From Bradyrhizobium sp. AUGA SZCCT0176 (GTDB taxonomy: Bacteria > Pseudomonadota > Alphaproteobacteria > Rhizobiales > Xanthobacteraceae), in the NCBI RefSeq assembly GCF_018130145.1, contig NZ_JAFCMB010000004.1:310001-374000 (forward strand): DNA of 64,000 nucleotides. The letters are read 5' to 3'. Made by a program: the position numbers and the translations under genes. Shown here one piece after another: positions 50,698-60,522 of this stretch. The notes under the pieces are model-generated. The model searched no databases. It was not told the origin of the DNA and worked only from the letters and a program-made list of their open reading frames with translations. Each line of letters opens with the position of its first letter. Within the stretch, counting starts at the first letter, position 1.

Positions 50698-51483
50698 TCA
50701 GGTATCGAGCGTCAGGGCCGCGTGCCAGCCGAGGCCGTCGACGGTCGTCGTCCTCGGTTTATACTCGCATCCGACCCAGCCGCGATAGCCGATCGCGTCG
50801 AGATGCCGGAACAGGAACGGATAATTGATTTCACCGGTGCCGGGCTCGTTGCGGCCGGGGTTGTCGGCGAGCTGGACATGAGCGATGCGCGGCAGATGCT
50901 TCTGCAGGCTGCGCGCGATGTCCCCTTCCATGATCTGCATGTGGTAGATGTCGTACTGCACGAACAGGTTGCTCGATCGCACGTCTGATATGAGCTGGAT
51001 CGCCTGTTTGGTACCGCTCAGGAAAAAGCCCGGAATGTCTGTTGTGTTGATCGGCTCGACCAGAAGCCTGATCCGTTCCTTGGCCAGCGCGTCGGCGGCA
51101 AAGCGCAAATTTCCGATCAGTACCTTGTTCAGTTCGTGCGCATCGGCGCCATCAGGCGCGATGCCGACCAGGCAATTGAGCTGACGGCAATCCAGCGCCT
51201 TGGCGTAATCGATGGCGCGCGCGACGCCGTCGCGGAATTCCTCGACCCGGTCAGGAAAAATCGCGATGCCGCGCTCGCCCGTCGCCCAGTTGCCGGCGGG
51301 CAGATTGTGCAGCACCTGGGTCAATCCGTGCTTCTGCAATTGCTCGCTGAGCTCGGCCTTGTCGAAATCATAGGGAAACAGATATTCGACGCCGCTGAAG
51401 CCGGCGGCCTTGGCCGCCGCAAAGCGATCTGGGAATGGCAGTTCGCCGAACAGCATGGTGAGGTTGGCGGCAAATTTGGGCAT
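50698..51483 (-). CDS. hyi: Hydroxypyruvate isomerase
   Basis: 261 residues, a xylose-isomerase-like TIM barrel starting MPKFAANLTMLFGELPFPDR, the typical Hyi start. Metal-binding positions lie in LLVEPINTTDIPGFFL, VQYDIYHMQIMEGD, HVQLADNPGRNEPGTGEINY and VGCEYKPRT. It interconverts tartronate semialdehyde and hydroxypyruvate. GGGGAG precedes the ATG. A longer frame to 51780 shadows gcl. Confidence 0.93.
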   Translation of the reverse strand: MPKFAANLTMLFGELPFPDRFAAAKAAGFSGVEYLFPYDFDKAELSEQLQKHGLTQVLHNLPAGNWATGERGIAIFPDRVEEFRDGVARAIDYAKALDCRQLNCLVGIAPDGADAHELNKVLIGNLRFAADALAKERIRLLVEPINTTDIPGFFLSGTKQAIQLISDVRSSNLFVQYDIYHMQIMEGDIARSLQKHLPRIAHVQLADNPGRNEPGTGEINYPFLFRHLDAIGYRGWVGCEYKPRTTTVDGLGWHAALTLDT

Positions 51484-51496
51484 CGTCGATCTCCCC

Positions 51497-53290
51497 CTAA
51501 GCCGGCAACAATGTGCCAGATGTGTTCGACTTCGCCGGCGCATCGTCCAGCGGCAGATCGAGCACTTCCTCGAACTCGATGATGTTGTCGATCTCGGTGC
51601 CCATGGAGATGTTGGTGACGCGCTCGAGGATGAACTCGACCACCACAGGCACCTTGTGCTCCGCCATCCATTCGCGCGCGGTCGCGAACGCCGCCTGCGC
51701 GTCGTGCGGATCGGTGACGCGGATCGCCTTGCAGCCGAGGCCTTGCGCGACCGCGACGTGGTCGACGCCGTAGGCGCCAAGCTCCGGCGCGTTGATATTC
51801 TCGAACGACAACTGCACCTGATAGTCCATCTCGAATCCGCGCTGCGCCTGACGGATCAGGCCGAGATAGGAGTTGTTCACGACGACGTGGATGTAGGGCA
51901 GCTTGAACTGCGCGCCGACCGCGAGCTCCTCGATCAGGAACTGGAAGTCATAGTCGCCCGACAGCGCCACGATCTCGCGGGTCGGATCGGCGGCGCGCAC
52001 GCCGAGCGCCGCGGGCAGCGTCCAGCCGAGCGGACCGGCCTGCCCGGCATTGATCCAGTTGCGCGGACCGTAGACGCCGAGGAATTGCGCGCCGGCGATC
52101 TGCGACAGGCCGATTACGCTGACGTAACAGGTGTCGCGGCCAAACGCGCGGCTCATCTCCTCGTAGACCCGCTGCGGCTTGATCGGGATGTCGTCAAAGC
52201 GGCTCCGGCGCAGCATGGTCCGCTTGCGGTCCTGGCAGGCGGCCGGCCAAGCCTGACGCTCTTTGAGTTTGCCGGTCTTGCGCCACTCCTTTGCAACGGT
52301 GACGAACAGTTCCAGTGCCGCCTTGGCGTCGGACACGATGCCGAAATCCGGGTTGAAGACACGGCCGATCTGCGTCGGCTCGATGTCGACATGCACGAAG
52401 GTGCGGCCCTTGGTGTAGGTCTCGATCGAGCCGGTGTGGCGGTTGGCCCAGCGATTGCCGATCCCGAGCACGAAGTCGGATTGCAGCATGGTGGCGTTGC
52501 CGTAGCGGTGGCTGGTCTGCAGCCCGACCATGCCCGCCATCAGCACGTGGTCATCGGGGATGGCGCCCCACCCCATCAGCGTCGGCACCACGGGAACGTT
52601 GACAGCCTCGGCAAACGCCACCAGCAATTCGGATGCGTCGGCATTGATGACGCCGCCGCCCGCCACGATCAGCGGACGCTCCGCGGCGTTGAGCATCGCC
52701 AGCGCCTTCTCGATCTGCCTGCGCGTCGCTGATGGTTTGTAGACCGGCAGCGGCTCATAGGTCTCGTCGTCGAACTCGATCTCGGCCAGCTGCACGTCGA
52801 GCGGCAGGTCGATCAGCACAGGCCCGGGACGGCCCGAACGCATGATGTGAAAGGCCTGGCTGAACACGCGCGGTACCAGCGCGGGCTCGCGCACCGTGAC
52901 AGCCCATTTCGTCACAGGCTTTGCGATCGATTCAATATCGACCGCCTGGAAGTCTTCCTTGTAGAGCCGCGCGCGCGGCGCCTGCCCGGTGATGCACAGG
53001 ATCGGGATCGAATCCGCAATCGCCGAATAAAGCCCGGTGATCATGTCGGTGCCGGCAGGACCTGACGTGCCGATGCAGACGCCGATATTGCCGGCTTTGG
53101 CGCGGGTATAGCCCTCGGCCATGTGGGACGCGCCCTCGACATGGCGCGCCAGGATGTGGCTGATCGAACCGCGCCGCTTCAGCGCGGAGTAAAGCGGGTT
53201 GATCGCCGCACCGGGAACCCCGAAAGCGGTCACCACGCCCTCCTTTTCGAGGATACGTACCGCGGCATCGATTGCGCGCATCTTCGCCAT
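51497..53290 (-). CDS. gcl: Glyoxylate carboligase (tartronate-semialdehyde synthase)
   Basis: A 597-residue TPP- and FAD-dependent enzyme joining two glyoxylates with loss of CO2. The start is [20 protein letters not shown] at 53290 after GAGG. At the usual position of the activating Glu there is [16 protein letters not shown], with Val as known for this enzyme. TPP motifs are [15 protein letters not shown] and [20 protein letters not shown]. It begins the gcl-hyi-glxR operon, which assimilates glyoxylate from purine, glycolate or oxalate breakdown. Confidence 0.95.
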   Translation of the reverse strand: MAKMRAIDAAVRILEKEGVVTAFGVPGAAINPLYSALKRRGSISHILARHVEGASHMAEGYTRAKAGNIGVCIGTSGPAGTDMITGLYSAIADSIPILCITGQAPRARLYKEDFQAVDIESIAKPVTKWAVTVREPALVPRVFSQAFHIMRSGRPGPVLIDLPLDVQLAEIEFDDETYEPLPVYKPSATRRQIEKALAMLNAAERPLIVAGGGVINADASELLVAFAEAVNVPVVPTLMGWGAIPDDHVLMAGMVGLQTSHRYGNATMLQSDFVLGIGNRWANRHTGSIETYTKGRTFVHVDIEPTQIGRVFNPDFGIVSDAKAALELFVTVAKEWRKTGKLKERQAWPAACQDRKRTMLRRSRFDDIPIKPQRVYEEMSRAFGRDTCYVSVIGLSQIAGAQFLGVYGPRNWINAGQAGPLGWTLPAALGVRAADPTREIVALSGDYDFQFLIEELAVGAQFKLPYIHVVVNNSYLGLIRQAQRGFEMDYQVQLSFENINAPELGAYGVDHVAVAQGLGCKAIRVTDPHDAQAAFATAREWMAEHKVPVVVEFILERVTNISMGTEIDNIIEFEEVLDLPLDDAPAKSNTSGTLLPA

Positions 53291-53476
53291 TCTGCACCTC
53301 GTTTGACCGTGTTGCTCTGGCGCGATCATCACGGCTGCCACCTTCGATCTCAACGACGTCGCATTTGTTTCCCGCGATGTGGGAGGAATTGGGAAAAGCA
53401 CGGTGGATCATGTGGTTGGATGGAAGGATCGGTGAAACGATGAGATCGGCGAACGAGAGTCGAAGCTCTATCAGCC

Positions 53477-53618
53477 GTCGTCCCGGCCTAGTGCGCAATT
53501 GCGCACGGGGGCTGGGACCCATAACCACCAGCGATCATTGTTTTGCACGCTGGTCGTCATCTTCCTTTTTTAGCAACGGAGGCCGCGGCGTATGGGTCCC
53601 GGCCTTCGCCGGGACGAC
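53477..53618. repeat. Dispersed palindromic element with GTCGTCCCGG ends
   Basis: The left end GTCGTCCCGGCC (53477-53488) with TGGGACCCATA and the right end TATGGGTCCC...GGGACGAC (53591-53618) are inverted. Short hairpins lie inside (GTGCGCAATTGCGCAC at the left). It is upstream of gcl, with no gene inside. The interval 53291-53476 between it and gcl should contain the gcl promoter, which I could not identify. Confidence 0.75.
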
Positions 53619-53654
53619 GCAAACACACCTTCGCGATCTCGCGGCGCGATGCGC

Positions 53655-54045
53655 CCGAGGTTTGCCAGAACTTCCTTGCCCTCTCATAGAGAGGGCGCAG
53701 GGAAGACCGGGTGCGCGCTGCACCCGCGGTCTCGCGTGCGGTTTGCACTAAAAAGGCTGCACACGAGCATACAGGGCAGCGGAGAACACCCGGCCTTCCC
53801 TGCGCAATGGCTTTACGGCTTATGCCGTGATCTCCCCGGAGACGAGTTCTTGGTTGACTCCGTCACCGCCGGTTCAGCTTGCGCTTAGCCGACGGCTTGA
53901 CGCCAGCAACGGGCGCCAGGACCACACGGTTTTGCCGTACGCCCGTCCACGCCGTCGTCTCAGCGCAAACCAGCGTCCACCGCAACCCGCCCAACGTCCG
54001 TGACGACGGCCGACGCCCTTCTGAGTAGGACGGGATGGCCAAACA
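53655..54045. repeat. Repeat element that mimics coding sequence
   Basis: This stretch of about 390 bp contains CTCTCATAGAGAG, GTGCGCGCTGCAC and CCGTGACGACGG-type palindromes. It opens frames whose peptides (GAGKTGCALHPRSR, GEHPAFPAQWL) I have seen repeatedly as spurious hypothetical proteins in Bradyrhizobium genomes. No ribosome site or codon bias supports a gene. Boundaries are approximate. An AT-rich patch lacking any gene follows at 54050-54110. Confidence 0.6.
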
Positions 54046-54240
54046 CATACCCCTGATTTGTATTCTGGTAAACAGAAATATTTTTTATTTCAGGACTTGA
54101 CACACTTTCCGAAAATCGGAACTGATTTGCCCGTCGGGCAGCCCCCACGGCAAGCGAACACGACGCAGTAAGATCCTAGATCATCCGGTAGCCCCTGTAA
54201 GCTACTCCACCGTCGCCCAAATAACCCGTCCCAACGGGGG

Positions 54241-54348
54241 CAATCCATGCTTCCCTTGCGCGGCGCGATGGATTGTTTCGCGGAGCCTGTCATCGGGCGC
54301 GCATTCGCGCGACCCGGTGGCTCGCAATCCGGTGGCTCGCAATGACGA
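54241..54348. repeat. Decayed relative of the 37169 inverted repeat
   Basis: CAATCCAT (54241-54248) and ATGGATTG (54268-54275) reproduce the inner ends of the 37169-37247 arms, and GCTCGCAATGACG at the right end reproduces the outer end. GTGGCTCGCAATCCG and GTGGCTCGCAATGAC form a short tandem duplication near 54326-54345. It lies upstream of the permease gene. Confidence 0.65.
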
Positions 54349-54471
54349 GGAAATGGCTTCGCATCCCGCAGCGCGATGCACCGAGCTGTGAATGGTTTGA
54401 CCCGCACCTTCCACAAGCCTGCAACTACAGATACACTGCACCGGCGCTACCGAGAGTGGAAAGGACGTACG

Positions 54472-55890
54472 ATGGCCGATGTCACCGTCAACGCCGGCAC
54501 CCCGTCAAGCAGCGTCGAACCTAGCCTTCACAGGGTCATGGGCCCCTGGCTGCTCCTCCTGTTTATCGTCGGCGACATTCTCGGCACCGGGATCTATGCG
54601 CTGACGGGCCAGGTCGCCAAGCAGGTAGGCGGGGTGGTCTGGCTGCCCTTCGTGGTGGCATTCGTGGTCGCGCTGGTGACCGCGTTCAGCTATCTCGAAC
54701 TGGTCACGAAATATCCGAAAGCGGCGGGCGCCGCCCTCTATACCCACAAGGCTTTCGGCATCCATTTCATCACGTTCATCGTCGCGTTTGCGGTGATGTG
54801 CTCGGGGATCACCTCGGCATCGACGGCTTCCCGGGCGTTCGCTGCGAACATGTCGCATGCGATGGGGCTCGGTCTGACGGGGTTTGGCATCACCGTCACG
54901 GGTCTTGCTTTCATGGCGGTCGTTGCAGCGGTCAATTTCCGTGGCGTCGGCGAAAGCGTGAAAGCCAATGTGGTGCTCACCTGCGTCGAGCTGACCGGAC
55001 TGCTGATCATTATCGTCATCGGCCTTTGGGCCATCGGCCTCGGCCAGGGCGATGTGTCGCGCGTGATGCAGTTTCGCTCAACCCCGGACGGCGGCATGTT
55101 CTGGCCGGTGGTCGCAGCGACCACGCTCGCGTTCTTTGCCATGGTGGGCTTTGAGGATTCGGTCAACATGGCCGAGGAATGCAAGGATCCAACCCGCCAC
55201 TTCCCAAAAGTGCTGCTTGCGGGCCTTGCGATTACCGGTGTCATCTATGTTCTGGTCTCGATTTCCGCGATCACGCTGGTGGCTCCGGAGCAATTGGGCG
55301 AAGGCGAGACCCCTCTTCTGCAAGTGGTTCAAAAAGGCGCGCCCGGTTTCCCGCTCTGGATCTTCGGCTTCATCACCATGTTCGCGGTGGCGAACAGCGC
55401 GCTCATCAACATGCTGATGGCCAGCCGCCTTGTGTATGGCATGAGCCGCGAGCATGTGCTTCCGCCCACCCTCGGCAAGGTGCACCAGACGCGGCGCACG
55501 CCCTATGTCGCGATTGGCTTCACGACGCTCCTGGCATTCGGACTGATCACCTTTGTCGGCGAGGTGCCGGCGCTCGGAGGCACCACGGCGCTGCTTTTGT
55601 TGTGCGTGTTCACGGTGGTCAATGTTGCGGTGCTGGTGCTTCGGCGCGACCCTGTCGATCATCAGCATTTCCGCACGCCGACCATTCTGCCGATCCTGGG
55701 GGCGGTGTTCTGCGCCTTCCTGACCGGTCCCTGGACCGGCCGTGACCCTGTGCAGTACCGCATCGCCGGCGTTCTGCTCGCGGTCGGCGTCGTTCTCTGG
55801 TTCGTCACGGTCATGGTCAACCGCGCGACCGGGGTGAAGCGCGCGGACCCGGATGTGGAAAATCTGGGTCGCGGCGGGCCCGTCAACTAA
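54472..55890 (+). CDS. APC family amino-acid permease
   Basis: A 472-residue inner-membrane transporter with about 12 predicted helices. The APC start is VMGPWLLLLFIVGDILGTGI (helix 1 with its G-x-G break), followed by YPKAAGAALYTHKAFGIHFI and FFAMVGFEDSVNMAEECKDP in the loop before helix 7. The start MADVTVNAG at 54472 follows AAAGG; the longer frame reads into repeat DNA. It is likely an amino acid or amine symporter, monocistronic. Substrate cannot be told from sequence. Confidence 0.9.
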   Translation: MADVTVNAGTPSSSVEPSLHRVMGPWLLLLFIVGDILGTGIYALTGQVAKQVGGVVWLPFVVAFVVALVTAFSYLELVTKYPKAAGAALYTHKAFGIHFITFIVAFAVMCSGITSASTASRAFAANMSHAMGLGLTGFGITVTGLAFMAVVAAVNFRGVGESVKANVVLTCVELTGLLIIIVIGLWAIGLGQGDVSRVMQFRSTPDGGMFWPVVAATTLAFFAMVGFEDSVNMAEECKDPTRHFPKVLLAGLAITGVIYVLVSISAITLVAPEQLGEGETPLLQVVQKGAPGFPLWIFGFITMFAVANSALINMLMASRLVYGMSREHVLPPTLGKVHQTRRTPYVAIGFTTLLAFGLITFVGEVPALGGTTALLLLCVFTVVNVAVLVLRRDPVDHQHFRTPTILPILGAVFCAFLTGPWTGRDPVQYRIAGVLLAVGVVLWFVTVMVNRATGVKRADPDVENLGRGGPVN

Positions 55891-56045
55891 GCGGCGAGCG
55901 CCATCGACGATTTGCGGATCCGGCCGCTGCCGCAGGCCGGAACTGGCCTCGCCGACCACGCCGGGCATTCAGGTTCCAACGCCTGGAAAGAAGGCATTCG
56001 CACGCCTACATTGGCGGTGACCAGATCGAAATGAAGGATGACCCG

Positions 56046-56633
56046 ATGTCGGCGGTGCCGGAAGTAAAATCCGCGGACGCAAGCATCCAGGCAACCGTCA
56101 TCAGCACCATCGTGCTCGGCTTTGCAGCCGACCCGATGACGCGCTGGGTTTGGCCCGACCCGTCCGAATACCTCAAGGTGATGCCGCGATTCGTCAAAGC
56201 CTTTGGCGGCCGCGCATTCGACCATGGCACAGCCGACATCACGGAGCACGCTCGCGCCGCCGCTTTATGGCTGCCGCCGGGCGTCGAGCCCGACGAAGCG
56301 GCGATGGACGCGGCCATGGAAGGGGCGCTGCGCCCGGAGATCGCCGAGGATGTTGGCGCCGTGATGAAGGCCATGGCCGAGCATCATCCGCACGAGCCGC
56401 ATTGGTACCTGCCGCTTTTTGCCGCCGATCCGAAATGGATCGGGCAAGGGCTCGGCGCGCTACTGATGAAACACGCGCTTCGACGCTGCGACGAGCAGGG
56501 CACCGCCGCCTACCTCGAAAGCTCGAACCCGCGCAACATTTCCCTGTACGAACGCCACGGCTTCAAGATCATCGGCAGGATACAGAGCGGCTCGTCCCCC
56601 GCATTGACGCCGATGCTGCGGGCGCGGCGGTGA
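56046..56633 (+). CDS. GNAT family N-acetyltransferase
   Basis: 195 residues from the ATG at 56046, eight bases after AAGG; an ATG at 56031 overlaps that site. Acetyl-CoA motif A is LFAADPKWIGQGLGALLMKH, followed by YLESSNPRNISLYERHGFKI, as in many small-molecule acetyltransferases. The N-terminal half (DPMTRWVWPDPSEYLKVMPR) is typical of the same subgroup. Target unknown. It ends 138 bases before the double-glycine peptide gene. Confidence 0.9.
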   Translation: MSAVPEVKSADASIQATVISTIVLGFAADPMTRWVWPDPSEYLKVMPRFVKAFGGRAFDHGTADITEHARAAALWLPPGVEPDEAAMDAAMEGALRPEIAEDVGAVMKAMAEHHPHEPHWYLPLFAADPKWIGQGLGALLMKHALRRCDEQGTAAYLESSNPRNISLYERHGFKIIGRIQSGSSPALTPMLRARR

Positions 56634-56681
56634 GCCACAGGGCTGATTGGTTCAACGGATCCGCGCACACCCTGCAGAGTT

Positions 56682-56697
56682 CGTGACGTGGATCACA
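56682..56697. promoter_or_regulatory. CRP/FNR-type site upstream of the small peptide gene
   Basis: CGTGA-CGTGGA-TCACA matches the CRP consensus TGTGA-N6-TCACA at nine of ten defined positions. It lies 75 bp upstream of the peptide ATG and 49 bp after the acetyltransferase stop, a position suited to an activator site for the peptide. A -10 box is not obvious. Confidence 0.5.
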
Positions 56698-56771
56698 CCC
56701 TCGGCTGAGCGCCCGTTCTAGCCTCCCCGGCACGGTGGATGAGGCGTCCATCGCTTGAGAGGAGATCACGG

Positions 56772-56915
56772 ATGCAAAACGATCAAGAGTTGAACATCGA
56801 GGAGCTGTCCGCGGTGTACGGAGGCATGGCTACGTCAAAGGACGGCACGATGCCCTATCCAAAGCCTTCGCCGATGGATCAGCTCATCAAGTGGATTCTC
56901 GGCATGTTCAAATGA
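56772..56915 (+). CDS. Double-glycine leader peptide (bacteriocin-like), 47 residues
   Basis: The ATG at 56772 follows GAGAGGAGATCACGG, a strong ribosome site. The peptide begins MQNDQELNIEELSAVYGG, a textbook double-glycine leader (acidic, EL-x-x-EL-x-x-V-x-GG), with predicted cleavage after residue 18. The mature part of 29 residues is MATSKDGTMPYPKPSPMDQL followed by IKWILGMFK. It is cationic overall, proline-rich in the middle and amphipathic at the end. Such leaders are cut and exported by C39-peptidase ABC transporters; none is in the window. A class II microcin or signalling peptide is the best guess. An inverted repeat follows the stop. Confidence 0.8.
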   Translation: MQNDQELNIEELSAVYGGMATSKDGTMPYPKPSPMDQLIKWILGMFK

Positions 56916-56922
56916 CAACGGT

Positions 56923-56958
56923 CCGCGGAGCGGACTGAATCAACAGTCCGCCCTGCGG
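56923..56958 (+). terminator. Long hairpin after the small peptide gene
   Basis: CCGCGGAGCGGACT pairs with AGTCCGCCCTGCGG over an 8-base loop; the 14-position stem has one wobble and one mismatch. It starts eight bases after the peptide stop. No T-run follows, so factor-independent termination is not assured, but it clearly isolates the peptide gene. The remaining 56959-57150 gap shows no gene. Confidence 0.6.
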
Positions 56959-57150
56959 CCCTTGGCCGGCTTCACGGCGTCATTCCGTCGATCGCTGGTT
57001 GGGCTGCCGGTTGCGGCGGCCCATTTCCTGTTTCCCCAACGACGCTTTTGCACATTCAGCGCGATAGTGATCACCGCCCCTGTCCACGGTGGCGCGGCAG
57101 CGTGCTAGCCTTGCTCCGGCATCGCTGGAAACTGTCGGAGGAAACCCTTG

Positions 57151-58113
57151 ATGGGCAAGCGGATCAGTCGCTGCATCGAACTGCTGGAGCAGGATCAGGC
57201 GATCTATTATGACGGCCCGCACAGCGGCCATGTGCTGACCCATGCGCAGGGCCGCATCGATGCCGGGACCTGGGCCGACTACATGAATGTCGGCATGGAG
57301 CACGGCGCATTCGATATGACCGGCCTTGCCGAGTACATGCGCGGCATGATCGATGCCGGGCCGACACGTTCGGGGCACCGCACGCCGACTGTCATTGTCG
57401 AGGCGCCGGTGAATGGCATCGACGCCGCACATGTGCGTTACAACGCCTGGCAGTTCCGCCAGATCCTCGGCCGCGGCGTGCATGGCATCCTGCTGTGCCA
57501 GGCGGAAACCGCCGACGCGGTGCGGGCCTTCGTTGAATCCTGCCGCTATCCGCACAACACTGATGGCGTCGATCCCGAAATCCCCTCGCCGCTGGCACGG
57601 ATGGCGGGAGCGATACGCGCAAAAGACGGCGGCACCGACGCCGCCGGTCGCAAGCTGCTCGGCATCGGCACACGGGGGCGCGGATCGGAGACAACGGCCG
57701 CCCCGGTCTGGGGCCTGACCACCGAGGAATATATGGCGCGCTGCGATCCCTGGCCGCTCAATCCGAAAGGTGAGTTGCTGCTGGGCGTGAAGCTGGAAAG
57801 CCCCGAGGGCGTCGCCAATTGCGAGGAGATCCTTGGCGTGCCCGGACTGGGATTTGCCGAGATCGGTCCGGGCGACCTCAGTCTTTCGCTCGGCTATCGC
57901 GAGATTCCTCGCGAGCCCTTTCCGCGGGAAATGCAGGCGGCGCGGAATCGCATTCTGGCGGCCTGCCGCAACAACGGCGTCGCATTCCTGCAAGGCTGCA
58001 CGGCTGACAACATCACGACACGGATTGACGAGGGCGTGCGCGTGATCGCGGGGCATAGCGAGGCCGCCGCCATCAAGGGCCGGGCACACCAGGGGCGGAG
58101 GCTGCCGGTGTAG
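57151..58113 (+). CDS. HpcH/HpaI aldolase/citrate lyase family protein
   Basis: 320 residues from the ATG at 57151 with CGGAGGAAAC upstream. The TIM-barrel core has PTVIVEAPVNGIDAAHVRY, GVHGILLCQAETADAVRAFV, the metal-ligand Glu in LGVKLESPEGVANCEEIL and the Asp of FAEIGPGDLSLSLGY. This subgroup, with an insertion around AGAIRAKDGGTDAAGRK, is related to 2,4-dihydroxyhept-2-ene-dioate aldolases, cleaving 4-hydroxy-2-oxo acids to pyruvate and an aldehyde. It stands alone, so its pathway is not evident. Confidence 0.87.
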   Translation: MGKRISRCIELLEQDQAIYYDGPHSGHVLTHAQGRIDAGTWADYMNVGMEHGAFDMTGLAEYMRGMIDAGPTRSGHRTPTVIVEAPVNGIDAAHVRYNAWQFRQILGRGVHGILLCQAETADAVRAFVESCRYPHNTDGVDPEIPSPLARMAGAIRAKDGGTDAAGRKLLGIGTRGRGSETTAAPVWGLTTEEYMARCDPWPLNPKGELLLGVKLESPEGVANCEEILGVPGLGFAEIGPGDLSLSLGYREIPREPFPREMQAARNRILAACRNNGVAFLQGCTADNITTRIDEGVRVIAGHSEAAAIKGRAHQGRRLPV

Positions 58114-58140
58114 CCGGAGCGGATTAGGGCGGGCCCTGGA

Positions 58141-58461
58141 TCACGCCGGAGGGCGGGCTTTCGGCAATGGCCCCATGCGCGCAAGCACCTCGTTCGGCAC
58201 CCCGTAGAGCTTGATCACGTGGTCGATCTTGTTGAGACCGCAGGCCTCGCGCTGCACGACGAAGAGCCAGAGCGCATACCCCGCCTGTTCGACGAGACCA
58301 TCGCGGATTTTCCGATCGGGATTCGCCGTCCGCGGACATGCGGCAAGTTCCGTCAGCGCGGCCTCGAGCCGCCGTCCAAGTCGTCCGAGCGCTGACGCCC
58401 TTTCCTCGGCGATCTCGTACTGGAGAGTTGCGAATCCGGATTGAAGTAAATTCAACGCCAT
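58141..58461 (-). CDS. DUF6665 family protein
   Basis: 106 residues from the ATG at 58461 (MALNLLQSGFATLQYEIAEE), or 116 from 58491. It is a small helical protein with ERASALGRLGRRLEAALTEL and EQAGYALWLFVVQREACGLN. I recall this pattern as DUF6665, found in Bradyrhizobium and relatives, without known function. It converges with the aldolase gene. Confidence 0.7.
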   Translation of the reverse strand: MALNLLQSGFATLQYEIAEERASALGRLGRRLEAALTELAACPRTANPDRKIRDGLVEQAGYALWLFVVQREACGLNKIDHVIKLYGVPNEVLARMGPLPKARPPA

Positions 58462-58537
58462 ATCGGCTCGCTCCGAAACATGGCCTGCCAACTATATTTT
58501 ATTGGCCAGTACCGGCATGTTCAAGACAAGCCCGCCC

Positions 58538-60037
58538 CTAATCCTCGTTCGCCTTGAACCGGCCCAGCCCCTGCATCACGAACGGCGCTACCAGCGCGAT
58601 CAGCGCGATGCCGAGCAGCGTCGCCGACATCGGGCTTTGCAGCAGCGCCATGGGATCGCCGAGGCTGATCGACATCGCGCGGCGCAACTGGCTTTCGGCG
58701 ATCGGCCCCAGGATCAGACCAACGACGACAGGCGCGATCGGAAAATCGAACCGGCGCATCAGGAAGCCCATCACGCCGAAACCCGCCAGCATCGACAGTT
58801 CGACCACCGACGGTTTTGCTGCGATGGTGCCGGTGGTCGCAAACACCAGAATGCCGGCGTAAAGCCACGGCTGCGGGATCGCGAGCAGTTTCACCCACAG
58901 GCCGACCAGCGGCAGGTTGAGCACCAGCAGCATGACGTTGGCGATGAACAGGCTGGCGATCAGGCCCCACACCAGATCGGGCCGCTCGGCGAACAGCAGC
59001 GGTCCCGGGTTCAGGCCGTATTGCTGAAAGCCCGCCAGCATCATCGCGGCGGTAGCCGAGGTCGGAAGCCCCAGCGTCAAGAGCGGCACGAGGGTGCCGG
59101 CGGCGGAAGCGTTGTTGGCGGCTTCCGGCCCGGCGACGCCTTCGATCGCGCCCTTGCCGAATTCCTCGGGGTGTTTCGACAGCCTCTTTTCAGTTGAATA
59201 AGACAGAAAAGTTGGAATCTCCGCGCCGCCGGCGGGCAGCGCGCCGATCGGAAAACCGAACATGGTGCCGCGCAGCCACGGTTTCCACGACCGTTGCCAG
59301 TCCTCTTTGGTCATCCATAGCGAGCCGCGCACCGGCTCGAGCTTTTCTTCGGAGTGATGACGGCGCGAGACGACGTAGAGCGCCTCCCCCACCGCGAACA
59401 GGCCGACCGCCAGCGTCGTCACTTCGACGCCGTCGAGCAGTTCGGGGATGCCGAAGGCGAGCCGGGGCTGGCCGGTGAGCTTGTCGATGCCGACGAGCCC
59501 GAGCGTCAGCCCGATGAACAGGCTGGTCAGTCCGCGAATCGGCGAACTTCCGAAGGTTGCCGACACTGTGACGAAAGCCACGCACATCAACGCAAAATAA
59601 TCTTCCGGCCCGAAGTGCACCGCGAAGTCGACCAGCCAAGGCGCCAGAAAGGCGAGACCAATGGTGGCGATGGTGCCGGCGACAAACGAGCCGATGGCGG
59701 CGGTCGCCAGTGCAGGCCCGCCGCGGCCGGCCTTGGCCATCTTGTTGCCCTCCAGCGCGGTCGCCATCGATGCGCTCTCGCCGGGCGTGTTGATGAGGAT
59801 GGCGGTAGTGGATCCGCCATACATGCCACCGTAATAGATGCCGGCGAACATGATCAGCGAACCGCCGGGATCGAGCTTGTAGGTCACCGGCAGCAGCAAG
59901 GCGACGGTGAGCGCAGGCCCTATGCCGGGCAACACGCCAACCGCGGTGCCGAGCAGCACGCCGATCAGCGCATAGAGCATGTTCATGGGCTGGATGGCGA
60001 CAGCCATGCCGTTGGCGAGCGCGACGAAGGCGTCCAT
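58538..60037 (-). CDS. tctA: Tripartite tricarboxylate transporter large membrane subunit TctA
   Basis: A 499-residue protein with 10-12 helices. The TctA signatures are [40 protein letters not shown] and [20 protein letters not shown]. Its ATG shares one base with the tctB stop (TGATG), so the two are coupled; the longer frame to 60427 shadows tctB. With TctB it forms a proton- or sodium-driven carboxylate importer fed by TctC. Confidence 0.95.
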   Translation of the reverse strand: MDAFVALANGMAVAIQPMNMLYALIGVLLGTAVGVLPGIGPALTVALLLPVTYKLDPGGSLIMFAGIYYGGMYGGSTTAILINTPGESASMATALEGNKMAKAGRGGPALATAAIGSFVAGTIATIGLAFLAPWLVDFAVHFGPEDYFALMCVAFVTVSATFGSSPIRGLTSLFIGLTLGLVGIDKLTGQPRLAFGIPELLDGVEVTTLAVGLFAVGEALYVVSRRHHSEEKLEPVRGSLWMTKEDWQRSWKPWLRGTMFGFPIGALPAGGAEIPTFLSYSTEKRLSKHPEEFGKGAIEGVAGPEAANNASAAGTLVPLLTLGLPTSATAAMMLAGFQQYGLNPGPLLFAERPDLVWGLIASLFIANVMLLVLNLPLVGLWVKLLAIPQPWLYAGILVFATTGTIAAKPSVVELSMLAGFGVMGFLMRRFDFPIAPVVVGLILGPIAESQLRRAMSISLGDPMALLQSPMSATLLGIALIALVAPFVMQGLGRFKANED

Positions 60038-60522
60038 CAAAACAGCCTTTCCAGGGGGCCGGCGGGAAGGCTCAACGTCAGCAGCCGACTGAAGGCGACA
60101 TAGATCAGGGTGGTCATTACGAAGCCGATGGCGAGATCGGCGAGAATGGCACGCCGCCCGAAGGCCGTCGCCGTGGCGACGAACAATGCCGTGGTCGCCG
60201 GGATAAAGCCGCCGCCAAGACCGATGATGGCGATCAGCAGCGCCAACCCGCCGAGAATCAGCCACACCGCTTTGGCATCGGCACTCTCGCGTGCCGGCAG
60301 ATTGCCGCGCAACGCCTCGACCAGATTGCCTATCGCGAGAATGCCGAGCCCCACGGCGATGACAACAGGCATCACGTGAGGCCCCATGCCGTAGGGATTG
60401 TTGGATTGCAGCTGGCTCGCGTCCCACACCAGCACCGCTGCCAGGCCTGCGAGCGCGAGCGCAATGACAACGCCCGCGGAATCGATGCGCCGCTCCGCCG
60501 CCCCCTGCGGAAGGTCGCTCAT
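60037..60522 (-). CDS. tctB: Tripartite tricarboxylate transporter small subunit TctB
   Basis: A 161-residue membrane protein with four predicted helices ([60 protein letters not shown], and a last pair after [18 protein letters not shown]). It carries the TctB feature G-x-GPHVMP near residue 46. It overlaps tctC by four bases and tctA by one. Confidence 0.92.
   Translation of the reverse strand: MSDLPQGAAERRIDSAGVVIALALAGLAAVLVWDASQLQSNNPYGMGPHVMPVVIAVGLGILAIGNLVEALRGNLPARESADAKAVWLILGGLALLIAIIGLGGGFIPATTALFVATATAFGRRAILADLAIGFVMTTLIYVAFSRLLTLSLPAGPLERLF

Noticed and set aside
51410..52732. A 440-codon plus-strand open frame
   Set aside because: Antisense to gcl and the hyi start; composition of a shadow frame.
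53592..53888. Short frames with GAGKTGCALHPRSR-type peptides
   Set aside because: They lie inside a repetitive element, resemble a well-known class of spurious annotations and have no ribosome site.
56980..58089. A 369-codon minus-strand frame covering the region after the small peptide
   Set aside because: It is antisense to the HpcH/HpaI aldolase with shadow-like composition; its last 50 codons in the gap lack a start signal of their own.
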